This document shows positions 28,459-37,782 of a DNA stretch of 56,124 nt, piece after piece. The stretch's first letter is position 1; each line of letters begins with the position of its first letter. The position numbers and the translations under genes were made by a program. This stretch comes from Dechloromonas sp. (lineage in GTDB: Bacteria; Pseudomonadota; Gammaproteobacteria; Burkholderiales; Rhodocyclaceae), in assembly GCA_028689015.1 (NCBI GenBank), contig JAQTXC010000014.1, forward strand, positions 1 through 56,124, read 5' to 3'. Below the pieces are notes generated by a model. It was not told where the DNA came from. It saw nothing but the letters and a program-made list of their open reading frames with translations, and did no database searches.

Positions 28459-29763
28459 TCAAAGGTCGAGCCGGAGTTCCGCCGACTTCGCATGCGCCGG
28501 CAGGCCTTCACCGTGCGCTAGTATCGACGCGATGCGACCGAGCGTCTGCGCCCCGGCTTGCGACACCTTGATCAGGCTGGTCCGTTTCTGGAAATCATAG
28601 ACACCGAGCGGCGACGAGAAACGCGCCGACCCCGAGGTGGGCAGCACGTGATTCGGGCCGGCACAGTAATCACCCAGCGATTCCGAGGTGTAGAGGCCGA
28701 TGAAGATGGCGCCGGCGTGATGGATTTTCTCGACCCAGGGATCGGGATCGGCCAGCGCCAGTTCGAGGTGTTCCGGGGCAACGCGGTTGGCAATGCTCAC
28801 CGCTTCCTCCAGATCACGGACCAGAATGAAGGCGCCGCGGTTGGTCAGCGAGGTACGGATCACTTCCTGTCGCGGCATGGTCGGCAGCAATTTGTCGATA
28901 CTCGCTTGCACCTGCTCGAGGAAAGCGGCATCGGTGCAGATCAGGATCGACTGCGCCAGTTCATCGTGCTCGGCCTGCGAGAACAGGTCCATCGCCACCC
29001 AGTCCGGATTGCCGGAACCGTCCGAGACGACCAGGATTTCCGACGGGCCGGCGACCATGTCGATGCCGACAATGCCGAACACCCGGCGCTTGGCGGTGGC
29101 CACGTAGGCATTGCCCGGGCCGACGATCTTGTCCACCTGCGGCACGGTCTGCGTGCCGTAGGCCAGCGCGCCGACCGCCTGCGCGCCACCAATGGTGAAC
29201 ACCCGGTCGACACCGGCCAGGCAGGCCGCCGCCAGCACCAGCTGGTTGTGCTCGCCGCCCGGCGTCGGGACGACCATGATCAACTCCTTGACGCCCGCCA
29301 CCTTGGCCGGAATCGCGTTCATCAGCACCGACGACGGATAGGCCGCCTTGCCGCCCGGCACGTAGAGGCCGACCCGGTCGAGCGGCGTGATCATCTGGCC
29401 AAGCAGGGTGCCGTCGGCTTCGCGATAGGACCAGCCCTCGAGACGCTGTTTCTCGTGATAAATGCGCACCCGCTGCGCCGCAGCCTCCAGCGCGGCGCGC
29501 TGGTCGGCTGGCAAGCCCTCCAGGGCCAGCTGCATTTCGACTGCCGACAATTCGAGATCGGCCATGCTGCTGGCACTCAGGCGGTCAAATTTATTGCTGT
29601 ATTCGACCACTGCCGCATCGCCGCGCCTTTTCACGTCGGCAAGAATAGCCGCGACAGTGCGCTCGATACCCTCATCCGCCGCCGCCTCGAAAGCCAGCAG
29701 CGCCTTCATGTGTACCGAAAAATCGGCGTCGACCGTGGACAGACGCTTGATCGCGACAGACAT
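28459..29763 (-). CDS. hisD: Histidinol dehydrogenase
   Basis: A 434-residue NAD- and zinc-dependent enzyme that performs the last two oxidations of histidine synthesis. It has [17 protein letters not shown], the [12 protein letters not shown] motif, [11 protein letters not shown], the zinc-binding FSQAEHDE and VAPEHLEL, and ends near [16 protein letters not shown]. Its ATG follows the hisG stop with no spacer. It is separated from hisC and hisB by the chr, GGDEF-EAL and small ORF genes. Confidence 0.98.
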   Translation of the reverse strand: MSVAIKRLSTVDADFSVHMKALLAFEAAADEGIERTVAAILADVKRRGDAAVVEYSNKFDRLSASSMADLELSAVEMQLALEGLPADQRAALEAAAQRVRIYHEKQRLEGWSYREADGTLLGQMITPLDRVGLYVPGGKAAYPSSVLMNAIPAKVAGVKELIMVVPTPGGEHNQLVLAAACLAGVDRVFTIGGAQAVGALAYGTQTVPQVDKIVGPGNAYVATAKRRVFGIVGIDMVAGPSEILVVSDGSGNPDWVAMDLFSQAEHDELAQSILICTDAAFLEQVQASIDKLLPTMPRQEVIRTSLTNRGAFILVRDLEEAVSIANRVAPEHLELALADPDPWVEKIHHAGAIFIGLYTSESLGDYCAGPNHVLPTSGSARFSSPLGVYDFQKRTSLIKVSQAGAQTLGRIASILAHGEGLPAHAKSAELRLDL

Positions 29764-30408
29764 TTACTTCTCCACCGCCTGGGCAAAGGCGTCGATGATC
29801 GGTTGCAAGGTGTCGCGCTTGACCTTCAGCGCGGCCTGATTGACTACCAGGCGCGAGGAAATATCCATGATGTGCTCACAGGCGAGCAGTTTGTTGGCCT
29901 TCAGCGTACCGCCAGTGGACACCAGATCGACGATGGCGTCGGCCAAACCGGCCAGCGGCGCCAGTTCCATCGAGCCGTACAGCTTGATCAGGTCGACATG
30001 CACGCCCTTGGCTGCAAAATGCTCGCGCGCCGTCTTAATGTACTTCGAGGCCACCTTGAGGCGTGCGCCCTGGCGAACGGCATGGTCGTAGTCGAAGCCT
30101 TCCTGAACTGCCACCATCATCCGGCACTGGGCAATCTTCAGGTCCAGTGGCGCATACAAGCCCTCGCCGCCGTGCTCGATCAGCACATCCTTGCCAGCCA
30201 CACCCAGATCAGCCGCGCCGTACTGCACATAGGTCGGGACATCGGTCGCGCGAACGATGACGACTCGAACGCCAGGCTGATTAGTTTCAATGATCAGCTT
30301 GCGGGAAGTTTCTGGATTTTCAGTGGGTACAATGCCTGCGGCAGCCAGCAACGGCAGGGTTTCGTCAAAAATGCGACCCTTGGACAGGGCGATGGTGATA
30401 CCAGTCAC
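29764..30408 (-). CDS. hisG: ATP phosphoribosyltransferase catalytic subunit, short form
   Basis: A 214-residue protein from GTG 30408, starting [20 protein letters not shown]. It contains [15 protein letters not shown] and the PRPP loop [16 protein letters not shown]. The C-terminal regulatory domain of long-form HisG is absent, so activity and histidine feedback should need the HisZ partner, which is not in this window. The frame is open further upstream to 30504 but that overlaps the cspA terminator and lacks family similarity. It catalyses the first step, ATP plus PRPP to phosphoribosyl-ATP. Confidence 0.96.
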   Translation of the reverse strand: MTGITIALSKGRIFDETLPLLAAAGIVPTENPETSRKLIIETNQPGVRVVIVRATDVPTYVQYGAADLGVAGKDVLIEHGGEGLYAPLDLKIAQCRMMVAVQEGFDYDHAVRQGARLKVASKYIKTAREHFAAKGVHVDLIKLYGSMELAPLAGLADAIVDLVSTGGTLKANKLLACEHIMDISSRLVVNQAALKVKRDTLQPIIDAFAQAVEK

Positions 30409-30475
30409 GGGCAATCTCTGAGGCAAAGGGGCAATTTTAACGCAAAGGCGAAAGGCTGACCGACCCTCCAAAGCA

Positions 30476-30499
30476 AAAAGCCCGGCAAGCCGGGCTTTT
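30476..30499 (-). terminator. Terminator between cspA-like gene and hisG
   Basis: Symmetric hairpin AAAAGCCCGG, loop CAAG, CCGGGCTTTT. Minus-strand transcripts from the cold-shock gene would end here, 23 bases past its stop. The hisGD operon must then start from a promoter in the 67 bases that follow or from read-through; no clear promoter is seen. Confidence 0.85.
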
Positions 30500-30521
30500 A
30501 TCAACCAAACAATCCAGGCGC

Positions 30522-30728
30522 TTATTCAGCCGGGCGGATGTTGGCAGCTTGCTTACCCTTCGGGCCATTGACGACGTCGAAGGTGACCTTCTGGTTTTCA
30601 GCCAGGGTCTTGAAACCGTTGCCTTGAATGGCGGAGAAGTGGGCGAAGAGGTCTTCACCACCTTCGGACGGGGAGATGAAGCCAAAACCCTTGGAGTCGT
30701 TGAACCACTTAACGGTGCCAGTTGCCAT
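30522..30728 (-). CDS. Cold-shock domain protein (CspA family)
   Basis: A 68-residue single cold-shock domain protein, [20 protein letters not shown], with RNP1 KGFGFI and RNP2-like DLFAHF. It binds single-stranded nucleic acid and melts RNA structure. AAGGAA lies eight bases before the ATG. The gene stands alone between a terminator on each side, interrupting the murA-hisG neighbourhood that is contiguous in many Betaproteobacteria. Confidence 0.97.
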   Translation of the reverse strand: MATGTVKWFNDSKGFGFISPSEGGEDLFAHFSAIQGNGFKTLAENQKVTFDVVNGPKGKQAANIRPAE

Positions 30729-30754
30729 TTTTTATTTCCTTGGAAAAGATAGAC

Positions 30755-30766
30755 GGGCCGAAGCCC
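30755..30766 (-). promoter_or_regulatory. UUCG tetraloop hairpin in the cold-shock gene leader
   Basis: On the minus strand the leader reads GGGC-TTCG-GCCC, a four-pair stem capped by the very stable UUCG loop, 27 bases before the start codon and flanked by a T-rich stretch. It may stabilise or regulate the cold-shock mRNA leader; this is a visual call only. Confidence 0.45.
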
Positions 30767-30881
30767 AAAAAATTACGAGAATCAAGACCGAGGAGCTGAC
30801 AAACCGATTACGGTGCAGGAACAACACACTGCCTGGAAATCCCGAGCCTCGAAGTATGGGGCCACCGGCCAATTACGCAAA

Positions 30882-30930
30882 GCTTTTTTTGTGTTTTTCT
30901 GCGGTCGACCGTAAAAAAACACAAAAAAGC
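30882..30930 (-). terminator. Long AT-rich hairpin after murA, enclosing the GCGGTCGACCGT word
   Basis: Arms GCTTTTTTTGTGTTTTT and the complementary AAAAACACAAAAAAGC are matched except for one bulged T, and the loop is itself the palindrome CGGTCGACCG. On the minus strand it begins three bases past the murA stop and supplies T runs, so it probably terminates murA transcription; by symmetry it could also work on the plus strand. Confidence 0.7.
30901..30912. repeat. GCGGTCGACCGT palindromic word, intergenic copy
   Basis: Exact copy at the tip of the hairpin downstream of murA. With two further bases (TAA context) it matches the copies at 44068-44081 and 53954-53967 over 14 positions. Confidence 0.65.
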
Positions 30931-30933
30931 CAA

Positions 30934-32422
<1,489 letters not shown>

Positions 32423-32428
32423 GGCGAT

Positions 32429-33181
32429 TCAGGTTCTCAACTTCCAACCCTGCTGTAGCAGACGCAGCGTCAACAACGACACCACCGCCAGGCAGGCGAC
32501 AACCACCGCCAGGCTAAACTCGGGCGCCACATCAGAGGCACCAAAGAAGCCATAACGAAAGCCATCGATCATGTAAAAAACGGGATTGTAATGCGACAGT
32601 TGCTGCCAAAAAGACGGCAAGCTGTAAATTGAATAGAAGACACCGGACAACATGGTCAGCGGCATGATCAGGAAATTCTGGAAGGCGGCCAACTGATCAA
32701 ACTTTTCGACCCAGATGCCGGCAATCATGCCCAGCGCGCCGAACAAGGCCCCGGATAAGAGAGCAAACGCCAGCACCCAGAGCGGCGACACTAAAGACAA
32801 TTCGGCAAACCAGAGGCTGGCCAGCAGAACCCCCAGCCCAACCAGCAAGCCACGAACCACGGACGCCAGCACATAGGCCGCGAAAAAAGCACCGTAGGGA
32901 ATCGGTGGCAACAAGACAAAGACGATGGAACCGGTGATTTTGGCTTGAATCAGGCTGGACGAGGAATTGGCAAAGGCATTCTGCAGCACCTGCATCATCA
33001 CCAGGCCAGGAATCAGGAAACTGGTGTAAGGCACGCCATGGACCTGAACATGTGCATCAAGCACATGGCCAAAAATCAGCAGATAGAGCAAGGCAGTCAA
33101 TACTGGTGCCGCCACGGTCTGAAAACTAACTTTCCAGAACCGTAGGAATTCCTTGTAAAACAGGGTCAGAAAACCAATCAT
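32429..33181 (-). CDS. ABC-2 type transporter permease
   Basis: A 250-residue inner-membrane protein with about six hydrophobic segments (VAAPVLTALLYLLIFG, FFAAYVLASVVRGLLVGLGVLLASLW, LIMPLTMLSGVFYSIYSLP, LAVVVACLAVVSLLTLRLL). The sequence belongs to the ABC-2 family (NodJ/DrrB/YadH type). It is coupled to its ATPase gene by an ATGA overlap. Similar pairs follow mlaB in other Betaproteobacteria; their cargo is unknown. Confidence 0.93.
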   Translation of the reverse strand: MIGFLTLFYKEFLRFWKVSFQTVAAPVLTALLYLLIFGHVLDAHVQVHGVPYTSFLIPGLVMMQVLQNAFANSSSSLIQAKITGSIVFVLLPPIPYGAFFAAYVLASVVRGLLVGLGVLLASLWFAELSLVSPLWVLAFALLSGALFGALGMIAGIWVEKFDQLAAFQNFLIMPLTMLSGVFYSIYSLPSFWQQLSHYNPVFYMIDGFRYGFFGASDVAPEFSLAVVVACLAVVSLLTLRLLQQGWKLRT

Positions 33182-33909
33182 TGGCGCAGGGTCCGGACAA
33201 AAACCTCTTCCAGCGAGGCCCCCGGATAGGTGGCCAGCAAATTAGCCGTGGTATCGAGTGCCACCAACTGCCCCTGCTTCATCAAACCAATGCGGCCACA
33301 CAAGGCTTCAGCCTCCTCAAGGTAGTGCGTGGTCAGAATGATGGTGTGGCCCTCGCCATTGAGACGACGAATGAACTGCCACAAACCTTGCCGTAATTCG
33401 ACGTCGACCCCGGCGGTCGGCTCGTCAAGCACGATGACCGGCGGCTTGTGCACCAACGCCTGGGCGACCAGGACCCGGCGCTTCATACCACCAGACAAGC
33501 GACGCATATTGGCGTCCGCCTTGCTAGTCAGGTCAAGATTGTGGAGAATTTCGTCGATCCAGCGATCATTATTGCGGATACCAAAATAACCGGACTGGAT
33601 ACGCAAGGTCTCCCGCACACTAAAGAAGGGATCGAAGACCAGTTCCTGCGGCACCACCCCCAGACGGCGGCGTGCTTCACGAAAATCGCTGATCACATCA
33701 TGTCCCATGATGCGTAGAAACCCAGCATCCGGTCGCGAGAGCCCGGCCAGGGTCGAAATCAGCGTAGTCTTGCCAGCCCCGTTGGGGCCTAACAGGCCAA
33801 AAAACTCACCTTGGGCGATCTCGAGGGACACCCCGCGCAAGGCTTGTAACGAGCCAAAGCGCTTGACCACGTTAACGATGGAAACCGCCGCAGGAATCGT
33901 ATTCACCAT
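33178..33909 (-). CDS. ABC transporter ATP-binding protein (YadG/CcmA-like)
   Basis: A 243-residue nucleotide-binding subunit. Walker A is LLGPNGAGKTTL, the signature motif RLSGGMKRRVLVAQAL, Walker B VIVLDEPTAGVD, and the switch histidine TTHYLEEA. It partners the ABC-2 permease encoded next. The gene starts eight bases after the mlaB-like gene ends. Confidence 0.95.
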   Translation of the reverse strand: MVNTIPAAVSIVNVVKRFGSLQALRGVSLEIAQGEFFGLLGPNGAGKTTLISTLAGLSRPDAGFLRIMGHDVISDFREARRRLGVVPQELVFDPFFSVRETLRIQSGYFGIRNNDRWIDEILHNLDLTSKADANMRRLSGGMKRRVLVAQALVHKPPVIVLDEPTAGVDVELRQGLWQFIRRLNGEGHTIILTTHYLEEAEALCGRIGLMKQGQLVALDTTANLLATYPGASLEEVFVRTLRQ

Positions 33910-33917
33910 CGACGGCG

Positions 33918-34199
33918 TCAGGCCAGCGAGAGGAGTTCGCCAACCCCGTAGAGATCGGCCAGCGAGCGGACACCTGCCGGCACGTTAACAAATTGCAACG
34001 TCGCCTGACGCGCCGCCGCCACCCGCAACCAGCCGAGCATGACGGCAATAGCCGACGAGTCAGCCTCTGTCACCACCGCCAGATCAACACGCCAGGCGCC
34101 CGCCTGCAAAAGCGCAATACCCGCAGCCTGCAACAGCCGGGCATTGTCGAGCGTCATCGGGGCAGTGACCCGCAGGTCAGTGCCATCGCGTTCAATCAT
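33918..34199 (-). CDS. mlaB: STAS domain protein, MlaB
   Basis: A 93-residue protein with a STAS fold: GTDLRVTAPMTLDNARLLQ, VDLAVVTEADSSAIAVMLGW and FVNVPAGVRSLADLYGV. The conserved D-S-S at the helix start matches MlaB, the cytoplasmic subunit that stabilises the MlaFE transporter. Its ATG overlaps the mlaC stop. Confidence 0.9.
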   Translation of the reverse strand: MIERDGTDLRVTAPMTLDNARLLQAAGIALLQAGAWRVDLAVVTEADSSAIAVMLGWLRVAAARQATLQFVNVPAGVRSLADLYGVGELLSLA

Positions 34200-34816
34200 T
34201 TGCCAGCCTTGGCCGAGGCTTCGAGCGTGTCATTCTTGGTTGCCAGGGAGGCGATCAGGCCATCGATGCCATTGGCTCGCACTTCCCGCGTGAACTGGTC
34301 GCGATAATTGGTCACCAAGCTAATCCCGGCGATGATCACGTCGTACACTTTCCAGCCACCGCTCTGCAATTCAAGGTTGTAATCGATTTGAACCGGCTTG
34401 GCACCAGGCTGTAGCACTTCAGTGCGCACATAAACATCCGTCTCGCCAGCACTCATCGTGAACGGCAGGTAGCGGATGCGCTGCCCACGGTAGCCATCGA
34501 AGGAATTGGCATAGGTGCGAACCAACAGGTTGCGGAACTCTTCGCTCAAGCGCATCTTCTGCTGCGGAGTCGCCTTGCGCCACTCCTTGCCCAAGGCAAG
34601 TGCCGTCATGCGCTGAAAGTCAAAATTCGGCAACACCTTGGCGTCGACGAGAGCAATCAACTTGCTTTTATCGGCCCCCTGCAGGGTTTTGTCCTCACGG
34701 ACAATTTTCAGCACATCTTCAGTCACCCGTTTGACCAGGGCATCCGGCGCCTCCTGAGCGAGTACGCTGAACGAAAGCAGCAGGCCGGCCAACAATGTCA
34801 GAATTTTCTTCATCAT
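34196..34816 (-). CDS. mlaC: Periplasmic phospholipid-binding protein MlaC
   Basis: A 206-residue protein with signal peptide KKILTLLAGLLLSFSVLAQEA followed by the MlaC/Ttg2D domain (VLPNFDFQRMTALALGKEWR, RLSEEFRNLLVRTYAN, YDVIIAGISLVTNYRDQF). It ferries phospholipids between MlaA at the outer membrane and MlaFEDB at the inner membrane. Two successive ATG codons start the gene; the spacing from GAG upstream does not decide between them. Confidence 0.96.
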   Translation of the reverse strand: MMKKILTLLAGLLLSFSVLAQEAPDALVKRVTEDVLKIVREDKTLQGADKSKLIALVDAKVLPNFDFQRMTALALGKEWRKATPQQKMRLSEEFRNLLVRTYANSFDGYRGQRIRYLPFTMSAGETDVYVRTEVLQPGAKPVQIDYNLELQSGGWKVYDVIIAGISLVTNYRDQFTREVRANGIDGLIASLATKNDTLEASAKAGK

Positions 34817-34831
34817 GCGTTCAACTCACTC

Positions 34832-35557
34832 TCAATCGTCAAGGCGCGGCGGGCGACCATCGTAAATCTGGCTCGTACGACGCTGCAGATAAGCAGCCCG
34901 GATGTAGGAATACTTATCCAGTGCAGCCTCTTCAACCACCTTATCAGCCGGCAGCAGGCCCGCCCGTAGATCAACGATGCGCAGTCCGCGCACGCTGTTG
35001 CGTAGCGCCACTTCATCAATCTGACCGACCGGGTCGCTGAAACTATCGACCAGCAAACCCGCCGTGTCTCGAAGCGTGCGCGGCCCAAAAATCGGCAAAT
35101 AGAGATAGGCGCCGGAATCAACACCCCATACTGCCAGCGTCTGGCCAAAATCTTCATCATTACGGTAGTAGCCCAACTCGGAGGCAACATCGAACAAGCC
35201 AAAGATACCCAGCGTCGAATTGATCAGCAACCGGGCAAAATCGTTCCCGGCACTGGACACTTTTCCTTGCAAGGCGTTGTTGACCCCGACCATCAGATCA
35301 CCGGCATTCCCAAAGAAATTACCGACACTGGCCTTGACCGGCAACGGGGTCGCCACGTCATACACCCGGGCTAGCGGTCGTAGTGCGTACTGATCAATCA
35401 CTTCATTGGCCGAAAACATCGCCCGATTGAAGCTTTCGTAAGGATCCTGCGGATTACCCTGTGCCTGCACCGTACTCACCAGCACCAGGCCAAACAGCGA
35501 TGATGCGGCCAGACGACGGCCACAACAGGCCAGCGCATGCATGTTGATTTTCATCAT
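34832..35557 (-). CDS. mlaA: Outer-membrane MlaA/VacJ family protein
   Basis: A 241-residue MlaA protein: DPYESFNRAMFSANEVID, RPLARVYDVATPLPVK, NFFGNAGDLMVGVNNAL, and the conserved GVDSGAYLYLPIFGPRTLRDTAG. It forms a pore removing misplaced phospholipids from the outer leaflet. The leader (LAASSLFGLVLVSTVQAQG) looks like an ordinary signal peptide: no lipobox cysteine follows the hydrophobic stretch, unlike VacJ lipoproteins. It overlaps mlaD as ATGA. Confidence 0.95.
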   Translation of the reverse strand: MMKINMHALACCGRRLAASSLFGLVLVSTVQAQGNPQDPYESFNRAMFSANEVIDQYALRPLARVYDVATPLPVKASVGNFFGNAGDLMVGVNNALQGKVSSAGNDFARLLINSTLGIFGLFDVASELGYYRNDEDFGQTLAVWGVDSGAYLYLPIFGPRTLRDTAGLLVDSFSDPVGQIDEVALRNSVRGLRIVDLRAGLLPADKVVEEAALDKYSYIRAAYLQRRTSQIYDGRPPRLDD

Positions 35558-36024
35558 TTAGCGTCCTGAGATTCCGAAGCCTTGCTGAAAAGAAACTGTC
35601 CAATCAATTTCTCCAACACCACGGCTGATTGCGTTTTGGAGACGGTATCACCTGCCTGCAACATCCGTTCATCCCCGCCAGCATCCAGACCGACATACTG
35701 CTCACCGAGCAAGCCGGCGGTATAGATCGACACAAAAGTATCTCGCGGAAAACGATAACGACCATCGATCGTCATGGTCACCAACGCCTCGTAACGCTCA
35801 GCATCGAACCGAATATTAGCAATGCGGCCCACCACCACACCGGCACTCTTGACCGGCCCGCGCACTTTCAAGCCACCGATATTATCGAAACGGGCTTGCA
35901 GCGTGTAGGTATCGGACAATGCAGCACCAGAAAGGTTGCCGACCTTGAGTGCCAAAAAAAGGACCGCGGCAATACCCATTGCCACAAAAAGACCCACCCA
36001 CAGATCAAGTGCCGTGCGATTCAT
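35554..36024 (-). CDS. mlaD: MlaD, MCE-domain periplasmic subunit
   Basis: A 156-residue protein with an N-terminal membrane helix (LDLWVGLFVAMGIAAVLFLAL) and one MCE domain (YTLQARFDNIGGLKVRGPVKSAGVVVGRI, TAGLLGEQYVGLDAGG). It forms the hexameric ring of the Mla phospholipid transporter. The ATG overlaps the mlaE stop by four bases. Confidence 0.97.
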   Translation of the reverse strand: MNRTALDLWVGLFVAMGIAAVLFLALKVGNLSGAALSDTYTLQARFDNIGGLKVRGPVKSAGVVVGRIANIRFDAERYEALVTMTIDGRYRFPRDTFVSIYTAGLLGEQYVGLDAGGDERMLQAGDTVSKTQSAVVLEKLIGQFLFSKASESQDAK

Positions 36025-36815
36025 GAAGTACCCCGGAACATCAAGGAAGTAAGAACAAAGTCGAGCGCCAGAATGGCCATGGCCGACGTCACCACGGTAC
36101 GGGTAATCGCCCGCGACACCCCTTCCGCCGTTGGTACCGAGTCAAAACCTTCGAACACGGCAATCAGGGATACGGCAAAGCCAAAGACGATGCTCTTGAT
36201 CACGCCATTGACGATGTCGTAACGAAAGTCGACGCTCGCCTGCATTTGCGACCAAAAAGCACCATCATCAACCCCAATAAAAACAACACCAATCAGCCAA
36301 CCGCCCAGCACGCCCATCGCCGAGAACATGGCGGCCAACAAGGGCATGGCGATCACGCCACCCCAAAAACGCGGCGCCACGACACGAGCCAACGGATTGA
36401 CCGCCATGATGTCCATCGCCTTCAGTTGCTCGGTGGTCTTCATCAAGCCAATTTCCGCGGTAATCGACGAACCGGCGCGCGAGGCAAACAACAACCCCGC
36501 GACCACCGGCCCCAATTCACGGGTCAGCGACAAGGCAACCAGAACACCCAGCGCCTCGGTTGAACCATAGCGCTGCAAGGTCTCGTAACCCTGCAGGCCA
36601 AGCACCAGACCCACGAACAACCCGGACACCAGAATGATCAGCAGTGACAGGACACCGCTGAAATAGATCTCACGCATCATCAACGGCAAACGGCGAAAGG
36701 CCATCCCCGAATGCCGCAATACGGCAAAGAAAAAGCGGGTGGCAAATCCGAGGCGCCAGATGCGGTCGACCGTGCCATGCCCCAAAGCGCGCACCCAGTT
36801 CAGCAACTTAGTCAT
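36021..36815 (-). CDS. mlaE: MlaE permease
   Basis: A 264-residue inner-membrane permease starting MTKLLNWVRALGHGTVDRIW. Typical MlaE stretches are YGSTEALGVLVALSLTRELGPVV, AGLLFASRAGSSITAEIGLM and EGFDSVPTAEGVSRAITRTVV. ATG 36815 gives a length near the 260 of E. coli and overlaps the mlaF stop by eight bases; the frame is open further back but unrelated to the family. Confidence 0.97.
   Translation of the reverse strand: MTKLLNWVRALGHGTVDRIWRLGFATRFFFAVLRHSGMAFRRLPLMMREIYFSGVLSLLIILVSGLFVGLVLGLQGYETLQRYGSTEALGVLVALSLTRELGPVVAGLLFASRAGSSITAEIGLMKTTEQLKAMDIMAVNPLARVVAPRFWGGVIAMPLLAAMFSAMGVLGGWLIGVVFIGVDDGAFWSQMQASVDFRYDIVNGVIKSIVFGFAVSLIAVFEGFDSVPTAEGVSRAITRTVVTSAMAILALDFVLTSLMFRGTS
36762..36773. 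repeat. GCGGTCGACCGT palindromic word, copy in mlaE
   Basis: Exact copy inside the 5' part of mlaE, where it encodes part of the Thr-Val-Asp-Arg stretch. Confidence 0.55.
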
Positions 36816-37620
36816 GCGCGACTCCCGGCAGGAAATCATCAGCCACCGGTGGGGCAGGATAATCGAAATGCACGGGCCCATCCGGCTGGGCGTGAACGAA
36901 TTGGTAAACGAAGGGATCGGTCGACGCGCGAATTTCATCCGGTGTCCCCTGCGCAACCACCTGACCACCGTTCATGAAAAAAATGTAATCGACGATTTGC
37001 AGCGACTCCTGGATATCATGGGTCACCATGATCGACGTGGCGCCCAAGGCATCGTTGAGACGACGGATCAATTGGCCGATCACACCGAGCGCAATCGGGT
37101 CAAGGCCGGTAAAGGGTTCGTCGTACATGACCAGCATCGGGTCAAGCGCCACCGCCCGCGCCAATGCCACGCGACGTGCCATGCCCCCGGAGAGCTCACC
37201 CGGCATCAGTTGTCCGGCGCCGCGCAGACCCACCGCTTCGAGCTTCATCAGCACCAAGTCGCGAATCATCGCTTCGCTCAGGTCAGTATGTTCGCGCAGC
37301 GGAAACGCCACGTTCTCGTAAACCGACATATCGGTAAATAAGGCACCAAACTGGAACAACATCCCCATCTTGCGCCGCAGGCGGTACAACTCACGCTCCG
37401 ACATCCGGCTAACCACATGCGAACCAAAGCGCACCACGCCGGACGATGGACGTAATTGGCCGCCAATACAACGCAACAGCGTTGTCTTGCCACAGCCCGA
37501 CCCCCCCATGATCGCCACCAACTTACCACGAGGAATCTGCATGTTGATTCCCTGCAACACCGGCCGGCCATCGTAGTTGAACTCGAGCGCTTCGATATCG
37601 ACCAGAACGTCGTCCGACAA
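36808..37620 (-). CDS. mlaF: MlaF ATP-binding protein
   Basis: A 270-residue ABC ATPase: Walker A GGSGCGKTTLLR (about 39-50), signature ELSGGMARRVALARA, Walker B LVMYDEPFTGLDP, switch VTHDIQES. The C-terminal extension HAQPDGPVHFDYPAPP is the tail seen in MlaF. The start is TTG: GAGGG lies eight bases upstream and SDDVLVDIEALEFNYDG matches the family start, while the first in-frame ATG is too far in. It heads the operon mlaFEDACB, ABC pair, bolA-like, murA. Confidence 0.95.
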   Translation of the reverse strand: MSDDVLVDIEALEFNYDGRPVLQGINMQIPRGKLVAIMGGSGCGKTTLLRCIGGQLRPSSGVVRFGSHVVSRMSERELYRLRRKMGMLFQFGALFTDMSVYENVAFPLREHTDLSEAMIRDLVLMKLEAVGLRGAGQLMPGELSGGMARRVALARAVALDPMLVMYDEPFTGLDPIALGVIGQLIRRLNDALGATSIMVTHDIQESLQIVDYIFFMNGGQVVAQGTPDEIRASTDPFVYQFVHAQPDGPVHFDYPAPPVADDFLPGVAHD

Positions 37621-37722
37621 AGTCGTGCCCTCAAAAAAACTCGGAGGATTCTAACAGAAGCCCAGCTTTTCCAACATTTCGCATCGCCACGCTGATGCCA
37701 GCGAAAGATCCAGCGCAAAAAA

Positions 37723-37778
37723 ATAAATGACAAAGTAATTATTTGCCAATATCATTCAATAAACCATTTGTCATTTAT
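37723..37778. repeat. Perfect 12-bp inverted repeat bracketing the pilus operon promoter
   Basis: ATAAATGACAAA at 37723-37734 and its exact reverse complement TTTGTCATTTAT at 37767-37778, 32 bases apart (44 bases centre to centre, about four helical turns). The left arm overlaps the predicted -35 box; the right arm ends four bases before the mshL start codon. Candidate paired operator, or an RNA/DNA fold. Confidence 0.65.
37727..37755 (+). promoter_or_regulatory. Predicted sigma70 promoter of the MSHA-like operon
   Basis: ATGACA (37727-37732, five of six to consensus), 17-base spacer, TATCAT (37750-37755, five of six). The predicted start near 37762 leaves a leader of about 20 bases without a purine-rich ribosome binding site. 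Confidence 0.5.
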
Positions 37779-37782
37779 ATCC

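Noticed and set aside
28558-30459. A 633-codon open frame on the plus strand opposite hisD and hisG
   Set aside because: Composition is that of an antisense shadow (Arg/His/Gln/Gly rich, no domain), and the opposite strand encodes unmistakable hisD and hisG.
30409-30475. Possible hisG promoter with TAAAAT at 30434-30439 (minus)
   Set aside because: The -35 candidate at proper distance matches only about three of six positions, so it was not listed.
36021-36968. Longer mlaE start at 36968
   Set aside because: The extra 51 residues overlap mlaF and do not resemble the family; ATG 36815 gives the normal length.
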